A stretch of 64,000 nucleotides of DNA. It comes from Aphrophora alni (Eukaryota; Arthropoda; Insecta; Hemiptera; Aphrophoridae). Under the pieces are notes generated by a model, which was not told where the DNA came from, ran no database searches, and was given only the letters and a program-made list of their open reading frames with translations. This document shows, in pieces, positions 24,235-35,200 of this stretch. The translations under genes and the position numbers were made by a program. Positions within the stretch are counted from its first letter, which is position 1, and the number at the start of each line of letters is the position of its first letter. Location of the stretch: NCBI GenBank assembly GCA_963513935.1, contig OY740769.1:39645120-39709119 (forward strand), given 5' to 3'.

Positions 24235-25596
24235 AATACTTATGATGACTGCACCAAACAACACGTTGATGACTGTCTGTCTTTTGTCGTAAATGTTAAA
24301 GGTTTTAATCGTGCAAAGAAACTTAAATGGGATTATCTTGATTTAAACTCGTCAAAACGACCTGTGCCTTGTGGGGGAGACGATGCTTTGCCGTTGGCAA
24401 CTGCAGAGTCTCAACTATCATTAACAGATAACGAAGAAATGTAAGATCTTAGTTACAATACACATGACAGTAATAAAGCTATTAGGATTGTAGTTTTAAT
24501 TCCAGAACAATTTTCTCAACACGAACTAAATGATCTAGTTAGAGATCTTAATTTATCAACATAACCATCTCTTATTTTTGTATATAGGTTAAAAGAAAAA
24601 ACTTTCTATAATCAGGAACTAAAATAACATTTTATCAAATGAGAGAGCAAATTCTTCTTCTATATTTCACTCGACATGAAGAGTGTTTTGTCTTCTTCTT
24701 CAAATGGGATAAGATGAATATAAATCTACAGATTGGAGGTTGTTTATAGACAGTTCAAAACGAAAATTCAAATGCGTTTTGTTACATAATGGCAATAAGT
24801 AACCCTCAATCCCAATTGACTAGTCAACAAATAATGTTAAAGAAGAATATAATAATGTCAAATTGATCTTAGAGGAAATAGATTATTATCAACTTGAGTG
24901 GTTAATTTGTGTTTGATTTGACTATGATAAACTTTCTTTTAGGACAGCAAAGGGTGTACAAATTTTCCTTGATACATCTGTCTATGGAATAGCAGAGCTA
25001 AAGCAAAACACAGGGAATAATTAACATACAATCAAAGAGAAAGAATGAGTGTAGGTCCAGCCAATGTCGTTTATGCGGCAATGACTAATAGACACAGAAT
25101 GATCCTATCTCTACTCCACATGAAGCTGGTATTAATTAAACAATTTATTAAGGCTTTAAAAAAGATGGCAATACTTAAAATAAATACATCTGTACATCAT
25201 TCACAGAACTCAGTAATGAAAAATCGGGCGTCAAATTCAAAAATTAGTGAACAATTCTAATTTCCCAAGTGTATGAATTACGTTAAAGTTAATGCCTGGT
25301 ATAGCTACGTCGTAGTTATCCAGAATATTCTGGGTAACCATAAATTATATAAATATGAAGAACTGGTGAAGAATATATTTGGTAGTTTCCAAGATTTTAC
25401 TGTTAACATGAGCATTAACATTTACTGTCTTCACAACTATCTTGAAAAATGTCCACATAATCTTGGAGATTTCAGTAAAGAACAAGGAGGCAGATTCCAC
25501 CAAGATTTCAAAAATGGAAGAAAAATATCAAGGTGTATGGGACGAGCATATGATGTTAGACTACTGCTGGACCCTTCATTGTCTTACTGCGTCATT
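24235..25596 (+). pseudogene. Broken copy of an arthropod/hydrozoan repeat-encoded protein family (uncharacterised)
   Basis: Translated fragments in order match a multicopy protein family that I recall from arthropod and Hydra genomes, with no accepted name known to me: VKGFN and SSKRPVP (24285-24370), ELNDLVRDLNLS (about 24525-24560), WRLFIDSSKR with VLLHNGN (24736-24798), ILSLLHMKLVLIKQFIKAL (25102-25158), AW..(Y/F)..V..ILGN (25293-25340), NMSINIYCLHNYLE (25406-25447), GGRFHQDF (25486-25510), and, after a +1 shift, MEEKYQGVWDEHMMLDYCW (25516-25572). Stops and frameshifts separate the pieces, so it is dead. The family spread suggests a mobile-element origin. Function is unknown. Recognition comes from memory of conserved motifs, not a search. 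Confidence 0.7.
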
Positions 25597-26212
25597 GTCT
25601 TAGAGCTCATTAAAACGAAAGTCTTATATACAGTGATTTTCTTTAAATTAAATAAAATTATTGAAAAAAGTATATTTATTTTAATATTAAACACAATGTA
25701 ATCTAAATCGTTTGCGTTCATATTTCATTATTTTGTACACAACAATGTGATTAAAGTAGAAAATTTAAATTTAATATTTTAATAATTTTGTACAACTAAC
25801 ACTGTGTTTATCAAAACAACTTGAGCTAATTTGAATAAAGTAAGTTTAATTTCATTATTATTGATATTAATTTGACATATAATATATAATTTCATATAAA
25901 ATCATTGGAAAAGAAAAGTTTTTTGAGAAATGTCACCGATACCGCCAATAAATGTAAAACATAAATGGATTACTGGGCTTTTCAAATGCTGACCCAAGTC
26001 TGTTAAAAATAGAGTGGGGGTGAGAGACATCCTAATTGATACAATTGTGACTATTAAAATCTTCAGAAGGATTTATCCATCAGATATTTTCTAATAATGG
26101 TTTCAGTTATTCTATAAATTTCTTATTTAGTCTGTTCCATAAAAGTTTAAACATCGTATATAAAATTTAATTGTTTGCTACAGTTATTAAATATTTAAAA
26201 TCCAAACAATGA
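25597..26212. other. Gene-free AT-rich stretch
   Basis: Nothing supported beyond AT-rich sequence after the pseudogene. Confidence 0.6.
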
Positions 26213-26324
26213 ATATACATACATACAAACATACATACATACATACATACATACATACATACATACATACATACATACATACATACATACACATAGACAT
26301 ACACATACACACACATACACACAC

Positions 26325-26377
<53 letters not shown>

Positions 26378-26388
26378 ATAATAATAAT

Positions 26389-26428
<40 letters not shown>

Positions 26429-26432
26429 TTCT
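26213..26432 (+). repeat. Compound microsatellite CATA / CA / TAA / TA
   Basis: A CATA tetranucleotide run (about 26213-26300) passes into imperfect CA (26300-26363), then TA, AAT and TA (26364-26432). All long frames across it are simple-repeat artefacts. Confidence 0.95.
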
Positions 26433-28150
26433 TTAATATTTGAAAACTTTAAAGTGACGATAGACAAAATTTAATTAAAAGGTTCAGTATTTATTTAGCC
26501 CTAAGTAACTTCTAAAACATCTACGAAATACAATCTAAAAACAGACGTAAACAAGAACAAATGGAACGGGTAAATTGATTGTTTTTCCTTAGAATAACAG
26601 GCAATAACAGTTTCTATTCCTAAGTGAAATTGAATTCCTTCAGATTCCTCTATTTAAACAAACATTCAGTAGAGTTATTTGGTATTTTTATTGAGAAACG
26701 AATATATTTTTTTTCGATAGTAATTCTAAAAATATCATGAATATGCGTAAAATTGAAAGGAAATAATCAAATGAATTTTGAGGAACGTAAAAAGTACGAA
26801 TATAAGGAAATACGGTTGAAAATTGAAACCTTGTCTTACACTCCAAAGATATTTAGATTTTACACAAAATATAATTCTTTAAATAGAAAATATTCATGAA
26901 AGTATATTTAAATAATTGGTTACACATAAATATATGTTACAAAGTAAATAACTATAAATACCGGCATTGTAAAACCAACATTATAAATGGTTGCAGAATA
27001 TTATTGTTATCAAAACAGAAAAATGTAAGTTTTATAAAATAAATCGAAAGAAACATCTAATGTGTGAAATCCTTTACGCTATCAACAACAAGAAAAACCT
27101 TCTTAATACAAAATCGTTTCTAAATATCAGTCTAATAAATTGTCTAGTTCACCATTATTAAATTTTATGGTTTAGTACAATAACAAACGTGATACAATAT
27201 AGTTTATTATGAATTAATTGATATGTTACAGATATAATAGACATTGTATTTAAATTATTATTATTAATGCATTAAAAATTAAAAGTAAACTTCAACGTAA
27301 CAACTACGTTTGTTGCATAGCATACATACATAAAAACACTGATACTCTAAAAATATCTTGAAACAGGATATTTATGCAAGATTGCAGTTGTTGTTAAAAA
27401 AATAAAAATGAATAATATGAAATGTTTTGAATCGAAATCTCATCGTGTCGAGGATTTCTACGGAAGGGTCATGTCTATGTATAATTGGAAGGAAATTTTC
27501 AAATAAACCTCTCATGTTTGTTATGCCAGTACTACGTAAAAGTTCACGTATCGAAATGTATTTGTGTTACGAAGTCATTGAGGGGTCGATTTCATATTGC
27601 CCAACACGTATTGTGGAAAATACGATTAGAACTAACTAATTATGTATTTAAGCGACTTAAATATCAAAGTAAGGTTCTAATTTTGATCTGTAAAATAATC
27701 CAGAAGATCATATCAAGGTTATCAGTTTTTTTCTAATCATCATTGATGTTAAATTATTTTGAAAGAAAATTATTAAAACGTAAACTAAAATAGCCCAAAT
27801 ACCAAGACGCAATCTTTATAACGAAAATAATGTTTCTCTTTATGTCCACTTCACAACTACAAATTTACCCTTTCGATAATTACAATTGTACTTTAAAGTG
27901 ACCTCTTTACTGATGAAAGTTAATATCACACTTTGATTTTATACACTTTAATTCCTTCTAGTACTTCTAAAAACTATTTTTCTAAGTATTATTCTAGAAT
28001 ATTATTACAAATTGCTCGTTTAGAACTTTCTTATTAATCCATCAGGAGATAATCGAGTTATACAAATACAACAACATATTAGAGTAATGAAATATTGCCT
28101 TGTGTTAAGTTTTGTATTTCTACAATTGTTTCAAAACTGTAAATTTAAAG
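26433..28150. other. Gene-free AT-rich DNA
   Basis: Open frames at 27427-27736 overlap in two registers and carry no recognised motif. No gene is supported. Confidence 0.6.
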
Positions 28151-28177
28151 TATTAATAAAGTAGAGATATACATATA

Positions 28178-28270
28178 CGAGGAGAGGAGGGGATGGGCGG
28201 GTTTAAGGGCGGGGCTTAAGTCACGTGGTTACCCCCACCACTTTGGTTCTCAAGTGCCCCACTCTCTACT
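28178..28270 (+). promoter_or_regulatory. GC-box and E-box patch
   Basis: A sharply GC-richer patch with GGGCGGGGC (28207-28215, Sp1/KLF-type) followed by TCACGTGG (E-box CACGTG 28222-28227) and CCCCCACCAC. A TTAAG and a CTTAAG flank the GC box. It resembles an isolated promoter or a transposon end. No gene follows that I can support. Confidence 0.3.
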
Positions 28271-28279
28271 TAAAAATGG

Positions 28280-28500
28280 CTGTAAAATGGTATCAATATG
28301 TAGTTATAATGTAATTTAGATATTAGCTACTTACTACAATATGCATTCACATGAACCAGTAAGAACAGATATGTATTTCGATTGCAAGCTTCATCTGCAA
28401 GACAACCATGTCTGTGGGGAATTGATATACAATTTCTCATTACAGTGCACGCAATAAAATAAATTTAACGCTACTTTATTACCGCAGTTCAAACTGTACC
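28280..28500 (+). repeat. Dispersed repeat, copy 2 (related to 19000-19200)
   Basis: Diverged partner of 19000-19200, with ordered matching blocks including GATTGCAAGCTTC and AACCATGTCTGTGG. Confidence 0.4.
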
Positions 28501-28859
28501 TGTATATAAATTCTAATGCATTAACTAACTGTTACAGCAATGTAATAATTATTTATTAAATAATCATTCTTTCAGAATAACTCGAAAATGTAATAGATGT
28601 AATAGAAAATCGAAAAAGCTGATAATACCAAAAAATAAACTGTAGCAACAAATATGAAGTGGAATGACCACACATTGAAGCATTTGAAAGCCTATGCTTT
28701 TACTACCGCCAAGCTGTTAACTGTTTGGCTAACTGATAATAGTTAATTTAAAGCTTAAACAAGTTCATAAAACAAGTTACTTACTGGTTATTTTTTAACC
28801 GAAAGACCAAATTGGGGTTCTATAAGTTTAAATTGAAATTTTTCATGATATGCACAATA

Positions 28860-29985
28860 ATATTATTCCCTAACAGGGCCCCAACTTTGAAATTTCAATA
28901 GGGAACCTTAATTATTTTCTCAAGTTCGGATTCTGCGGAAAATTTTACTTTCGAACAAGTCTTAGCCCCTTGTGGAGCTTTACGGCCCCTCTCAGAGCCC
29001 TAGTGTCTTTTGTAAGTCCCATAAAAAGATCTAAAGGGATCTTTATAAGACAAATCTGAATTTGATGTCGACACCTTATTTTCATCTTAAAGATTTTGAT
29101 TCAGTGAGGAATTTTTCATTTCAGCTCTTAGCCGTCGTAGTGTCAGAAAGTAATGGTCAGCGGCGGCTATGGTTCCATCAGCATCAAATTTAATTTGCCC
29201 ATTCGATTCTGAGCGCGAAAATTACAAGAGCAAAATAAATATTAAATTACTAAATATATTAAATATTATAAGCAATATATATAAATATTAGATTTACGAA
29301 ACAAATATCTGTTGTTCCCAATTTTTTAACTCTAGGATGGCCCTAAAAAAACTTTAGGATGGCTCTATGATCGTCGAAGGGGCTGAAATTTAAAATTCGT
29401 CACTGAATAAAATCTAAAGGATTTTTGCTATACTGACCCCTTTAGATGTTTTATTAGACAAGCAAAGGACCCTAGGGTCGCATTAGTAGCTAAGATGCAT
29501 CCACACGTAAACATTTTCCGCTGAATACGAATTTGGGGGGACAATTAGGGTTCTCTAATGAATTTTCAAATTTGGGGGCCTGTTAGGGACTTTGGGCACA
29601 AAATCTTACATCGCCATTCGATTCCCAGAGAAAAAAATTTGGAACTACAAATTCAGATTGTGCTATACAGGCCCCTTTACATGTTTTTCGGGAACATATA
29701 AAGGGCCCTAGAGCTCTAAAGGACACATAAAGGGCTCTAACGTATTCTTATATAAAATTAACCGCAGAATGCGAATTTGAAAGAAATTAGGGTTCCCTAT
29801 TGAAAATTCAAAGTTTTACCCAGCGGGCAACTCTTTGGGACTTGTCATCCAGAATCTGATATCTTCTTTTGATTCCAGGGAAAATGTATTTAGAAATATG
29901 TTGTATTTATATTGTTGAAATTGTCTGGATTCATGAAGGACGCTCAGGTGATCCGTCCTTTTTAACACACCCTGTATATTATAGA
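28860..29985. repeat. Cluster of repeat modules in mixed orientation
   Basis: A module containing GGGTTCCCTATTGAAA appears at about 29785-29825, again in diverged form at 29545-29590 (GGGTTCTCTAATGAAT, then GGCCTGTTAGGGA), and inverted at 28870-28910 (CCCTAACAGGGCCCCAAC, then CAATAGGGAACC). ATTCGATTC-type blocks recur at 29197, 29610 and 29867. The cluster ends near CACCCTGTATATT (29970), a transposon-like end. It is probably a decayed foldback or nested element. Confidence 0.5.
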
Positions 29986-30765
29986 GAGCAATGGCAGTAC
30001 TATTGTTAATTAAATACTACATATACATTTCACGTAATATTTTATCACAGTAAAGACACACATATCTCACAAAATGGCAGATACAATGGATAATATTTTG
30101 TTAAGCTTTATATCTAGAGGATTCATAAAGCTTAGTGACGTTTCCTTGGTAGGTATAAAATTGTTATCGGTAAGAGACACCTTCACAACTTAGAAGGTGT
30201 AATATTTTATTTATTACTGACAGAAGAGATGATTATTCCATTTAGTCATCATTATTAAAACTACTTCTTGTCACAAAGCAGAAGTTTTACACATTTTTTT
30301 TTTAAATCATGATTTAAATAGAACCTATAATTTAGGTTAATGATAAATTTAGAATAACTACCCAGAAAAAAGTCCATTATAAATTAAATGATGCCTATTT
30401 TTTTACGGTTTGTGAATTTTAAAAGCACTAAAATTACAAGAATGTACAGTTATTTATATTTATTTTTAATCGTGCGCCTATTAAAAAACGAAAATGCTGG
30501 ACTTAATTACGGGAAACATCTTGAAATTAATACATTACGGTATATTAAAACACATAAGTAGATCTAATTAGAACAAATGAGTTATTTCAGATATTATTTC
30601 TGCCAGGACCTGTAGAAAACTCTTCTGAAACAATTTATTTTTAAAATATTATATCTCATACTCTAGACTAATTATACCATACCAAAAAGTTACTAAGTAG
30701 CCAAGAACAACTATAGGTAAAAATTGTTTATGTTCAATAATAAATATAAAGAAAGAAATGTGCTT

Positions 30766-30767
<2 letters not shown>

Positions 30768-30820
<53 letters not shown>
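30768..30820 (+). repeat. TA microsatellite
   Basis: About 50 bp of pure TA directly adjoining the hammerhead-like hairpin at 30824. Confidence 0.95.
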
Positions 30821-30821
<1 letters not shown>

Positions 30822-30823
30822 CT

Positions 30824-30860
30824 CTGAAGATGATAGCAGAGCTATCGAAATGTACATAAG
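30824..30860 (+). ncRNA. Hammerhead-ribozyme-like hairpin
   Basis: CTGAAGA (30824-30830), a 6-bp perfect stem GATAGC/GCTATC with AGA loop (30832-30846), then GAAA (30847-30850) and the palindromic TGTACA before TA. This is the order of the hammerhead core: CUGANGA, stem II, GAAA, stem III. One extra base lies between CTGAAGA and the stem, and stem I pairs only weakly, so activity is doubtful. Penelope-like elements are known to carry such motifs, and relics of one lie 0.5-1.5 kb away. Confidence 0.4.
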
Positions 30861-31017
30861 GTAATATAAACGCATTATACAGTATTGTGTAGTTGTGTTA
30901 TTTTGTGGTTTGGGGTATTTACTTGTTCATATATATTCACCACAGTGATCTAGTGATTTATTTATCGTTGATAGTTGTGGAATGTTTCTATACAACAGAT
31001 AATTTATAAAAGTATAA

Positions 31018-31330
31018 TATCAATTATTAGGAGAGGAACATATTATTTAATTTCAAGGGTTCATAAAGTAAACACGCCTGGGAGAAGTAAAACATACCAT
31101 GTAACTACATTGAAGTATAAGTAAATTACTTTACTCTTGAAGACAGAAAATTTATCTCTACTGTGAGAGAATTTGAAACCCGTCCAACTTTAATTTGTAT
31201 TATTCACACTCATTTCGTTAAACTTCATTTCCATTTTACTGTTCTCTTCGTAATAACCGATAAATGATAAGTCCGTCCCTTTTGTTTGAAGTTTCAAATT
31301 TATCTCTCTTCTTCAGTTCCCCTGCTTTCT
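31018..31330 (+). repeat. Dispersed repeat, copy 1 (related to 52868-53240)
   Basis: Begins with GGAGAGGAACA, ATTTAATT, CAAG, TTC and GTAAACA and continues through TGTATTATTCACACTCATTT. The same blocks in the same order occur at 52868-53240. Roughly 300-370 bp, non-coding, well diverged. Confidence 0.6.
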
Positions 31331-31364
31331 GATATTTAAAGACATAAAAATAACTATTAGAATA

Positions 31365-31970
31365 CTATAGGTTTGGTATATTATTGTGTGTTTGTAGTCC
31401 AGTGAACAGCGGAGTCTGTGTAATGTTAGGTTTAAAATACCTGAGAGTAACATAACTCAACAATGATGTGCTTTTGTGTAAGGCCAGGTTCAATTTCTTG
31501 TGAAATTGATTGATTGGCTGAACTCTAAGCTTTAGGCTATTGTTTTCATTGTGAAATTCCGTAGTTTGTTTGACGATATTCACTCTAACCAATGATAATA
31601 CTTTAGCCTTTGTCAGCCTTAGTCACGATTGCATCATTGTCCACTAAATTGTATTTGATTGTATTGAGTGTTTTGAACTACCTGAGTATAGTCTATTGAG
31701 AGTGTGTGGTTTTCGGTATATGTTCAATTTATTGTTTACAATAACACGTACGTCATTCTGTAACACATGGTCTTTCAATGTCATGATTGCCGCTTCAGTG
31801 TTAACAACATCACGTATTATGTGATTGTTGTATTTTACATTTTTGGGATATTGTATTTCAGACCCATATTAAACAAATCCATTTCATTGTTATCAATGTG
31901 TACATTGGTTAGGTTGGATAGTCGTATGTAGAATTCATGTTTGTAATCAATGTTTACAAACTTGTGTTGA
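31365..31970 (-). pseudogene. Penelope-like element reverse transcriptase, N-terminal part, decayed
   Basis: Reading on the minus strand from about 31970, fragments follow the order of Penelope-like reverse transcriptases: LSNLTNVHIDNNEMDLFN then MGLKYNIP (about 31925-31838; family motif like LNKGLKY), DVVNTEAAIMTL (about 31815-31780), NDAIVTKADKG (about 31650-31618; the RT entry motif, followed by a stop), and PINQFHKKLN with SLLSYVTLRYFKPN and QTPLFTGL (31592-31365), where family members go on to a LPKIHK-type block. Frameshifts and stops are frequent, and the catalytic core (YxDD) is missing, so the copy is truncated and inactive. Family identity is from motif recall. Confidence 0.75.
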
Positions 31971-31977
31971 TTGCAAA

Positions 31978-32290
31978 CATTATTATAAAGATCGAACCAG
32001 GAGAACGTTTAAATACCGATATGAAGAACATCTAGCCAGTTATAAATCCAACATTACCAAGTTCAATTATGTACGCCACCTTACAGAAAATAACAATAGA
32101 CCGGGAGACTTCAACTCTAGTACAGAGGCCATAAAGAGTTCGGCCTAGTGTAGGGCTAACGAAGATTTAGAAATTTAAAGAACATTAAAAACTAAAACCA
32201 GACGACATTTTGAACGTCCAGTTTTCATTCCAGTCCCAACATCTGTACGACACAGGCTACAACCACTTATCGAAAGTTAACAGAGATAAA
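31978..32290 (+). pseudogene. GIY-YIG endonuclease-like C-terminal fragment of a Penelope-like element
   Basis: On the plus strand, RTRRTFKYRYEEHLASYK then FNYVRHLTENNN (about 31991-32100) matches the region after the GIY-YIG signature in Penelope-like endonucleases, where a (T/S)GR-F--R--EH block is followed by a-HL-ENNH. A stop follows near 32147. Downstream RRHFERPVFIPVPTSVRHR (about 32204-32260) remains open in another stretch. It faces away from the reverse-transcriptase relic, so the two came from separate insertions or an inverted, truncated one. Confidence 0.6.
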
Positions 32291-35200
32291 CATCAGTAGG
32301 ACCCATCGCTTATACCGACAGTACTTCGCCGAACATGGCAGGGTGAAAGACATGACCGTTTAATTATTTTTTGTATTGGTGTGTGTTATATAATTGTATA
32401 CAATTTAGTCATACAATATATGGACCATATGGTAATTTATTACTATAAAGTTTAAAGTTATAGGTCTGAGCAGTAAAAATAAATAAAAGCCTAGTAAGGA
32501 AAACCGCAAGTCGCAGAATTACATCACACAAAGAAGGGTAAAGAATTAGTTACCTGTATAAACACGCTATTAATATTATCAATATTATAATTTTACACAT
32601 AAAACAGGTCAACATATTACGTTCACACATTTCAAATTTTGTTTAATTTTTTGTCTACTAAATTTTAATAGTTTCTCTTTTCAAACGCATCTACAGTAAA
32701 ACTAAATCCAATAATTTGTAGATGTCGGATATTCAGATTACCCAGACATAGTTTTATGTAGTTATTAATAATTTCACGATTAAGCATGATTTTGTAATTT
32801 TGCGTTTCAAACATACATACAAGTTCAAAAAACCACCAACAAATTACAATGAAACTCTTCAATAGGATTCTAATTGTTCTACTTTTTTATCATATGAAGT
32901 TGACTGGAAAACTTACCATAGTTATATTTATGATTGAGTACATAGAATAAATTCAATATACCAATCATAAAACCATTGATAAATTTCTCTGTAGCTTTTC
33001 ATCTTTTTTTAGTCTAATTGAAAATATAGACGTATCAGTAATTCTTGTATTACTGTTATTTCCTTTTCTTAGGTTGCGTCGTCACCATTGATATAAGACA
33101 GAATGATATGTTTGGTTTCATAATATTTCAAAGCTAATAAAGTTGAGTAGTAAGGTATTACTTTTGGTGACAAGTAACAATTATATTATTATTTTCCTAG
33201 TGTACACTTTTATGCAATGCTAAACGTTGAAGATAATGTAGCTAGTAATTCTAAAAATCAGAATATTATTAGACCGATATCTTGTTTTTATCTAATTCAG
33301 CCTTAGTAATCTTCCCGTTTATAATATTCTATGACAATAACATTATTTTTTATAAAAATAAACAAATCCATCTCTGTTCCGGTTTTAGTTTTCCGAATGG
33401 TTGTTTATTTTTTAAACAATTAATATATTATTATAATAGTCATCTTTGCTTCTACTTCCTGAATCTTGACTAGTATTTCTAGATAATCATACTGCTTTAT
33501 TTATTCTAAATAGATGATTTCATCTTATTATTGGCAGAACCCAACTTAAAGGATGCATTTATAATGCTATTCGAAGAGTTCTGGAGCGAGTATCACCTTG
33601 TTTCTTCTGAATTTAAATATAATGATTTGAAATAAATTGACTAAAATTTATATTTATTAATAAATCTGTAAGAACGAAATATTTACCATAAATACCAACA
33701 AAATTGATTTCAGCTTGAATTAATACATCCTATTCTGAATAATTATAATAAATTTACGAGTTTTATTCATTGCCAGTTTATTTAGCGTTAGATTCTATTA
33801 CATGAGAACTAAAGTAGTAAATACTTAATATTAAATAATCAAGACCAATAATTGATTTTTTGCTGTAGTTTAATGACATTACATTTTTTTCTCATGTCTC
33901 CAAGTGTCCAGAATTTTCTGACCCTCTTTAAAGGTGCGTATTATTAATAACGATGATAGGAATCTACTCTGTAATCTCGAAGTAGAAATTATCCGTCTCA
34001 CCAAACAGGATAACTTCATTATTACTTTTCGTCTTCAAGTAATTTTGAAATAATACGACAAACAAAAATGTCGGAACGAATTATTAAATATAGGTTTTAT
34101 TATTCTTTTATTATTGTTTATGACAATATGAATTGAAGAAGGAATTAAATTTATTTTTTAGAAATGGTTCAAATTATTTTGGTCAGATAAAATAAAACCC
34201 CCCATAAACAGACTAATTATAAGAATATCCTGTTTTAAAAGTTGACAGTACTGTACCTGTCTTTCGGAAGTTTTAACCCCATTTGGTGATAGTTTGGCGG
34301 GTTGGAACCGATCTAATTGAAATGATTCCAAATAAGTTTGGAGCTGCTAAGTCGTCATTATTTACATACGCGTCTTACGTGAAGACGCACTGTTCTACCG
34401 GATAGATAAACATAATACAGTTAAACCATGACCTTACGTCGTGTTGATGACGAGTGACGAGTATAGTTACTTCAAAAATGAGTGTGAGTTTCTTGGTCAC
34501 CCTGTATAAAAGTGTTGTTTCCAACAAATAGTTTCATGAATGTTTATGTTTATATTTCGGCCCGTTATATCGTTTTAAAATCAGAATATAAAGTTAAGTA
34601 TCCAGACGACATATAGGGAATAGTTCCATCTTCATAATATGGCTCTTAAATTAATATTCTTTAACCCCTACAAATTGTGACACATTATATTATACACTCA
34701 TATCATATTTTATTTTATTTGCTATAATAATCAGAAAATTGTATTTAATTAATTATTTTTTTAATGTAATTGAACGTTAGTAATAGAGTATTGTTAAATG
34801 TAGTTTCGATTACCCTGAAGAGTTGTGCAAGCACAACTGAAGAGAGAAAGCAGTATAGATGGACACTTTATAACGATTCCACATATGCACATTAGCTGTC
34901 CTTCAAATTTCATGATTCATGTAGATTGTAGATTATATATAGGTATAATATACCTGTTTTCACTGCTCTGTACAAACATACACTAAAGTCAGTATTTTTA
35001 CTGTACAATCATAATTAAAAATACATAACTTGTATTTCAATATCTTAAGTTGTGCGTTTTAAAACAATTGTGAAAATACTAAATCATTACAGTTTTGTAT
35101 TTCACATTTCATGATATTATAGCTTTTAACTAGTCAACTTTATCAACTTCGAGTTATAATTCTATTATCCCTTGATGGATCAATAACAGAATTGTACTCT

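Noticed and set aside
27427..27736. Two overlapping frames of 70-83 codons
   Set aside because: No recognised motif, and both are consistent with chance in this composition.
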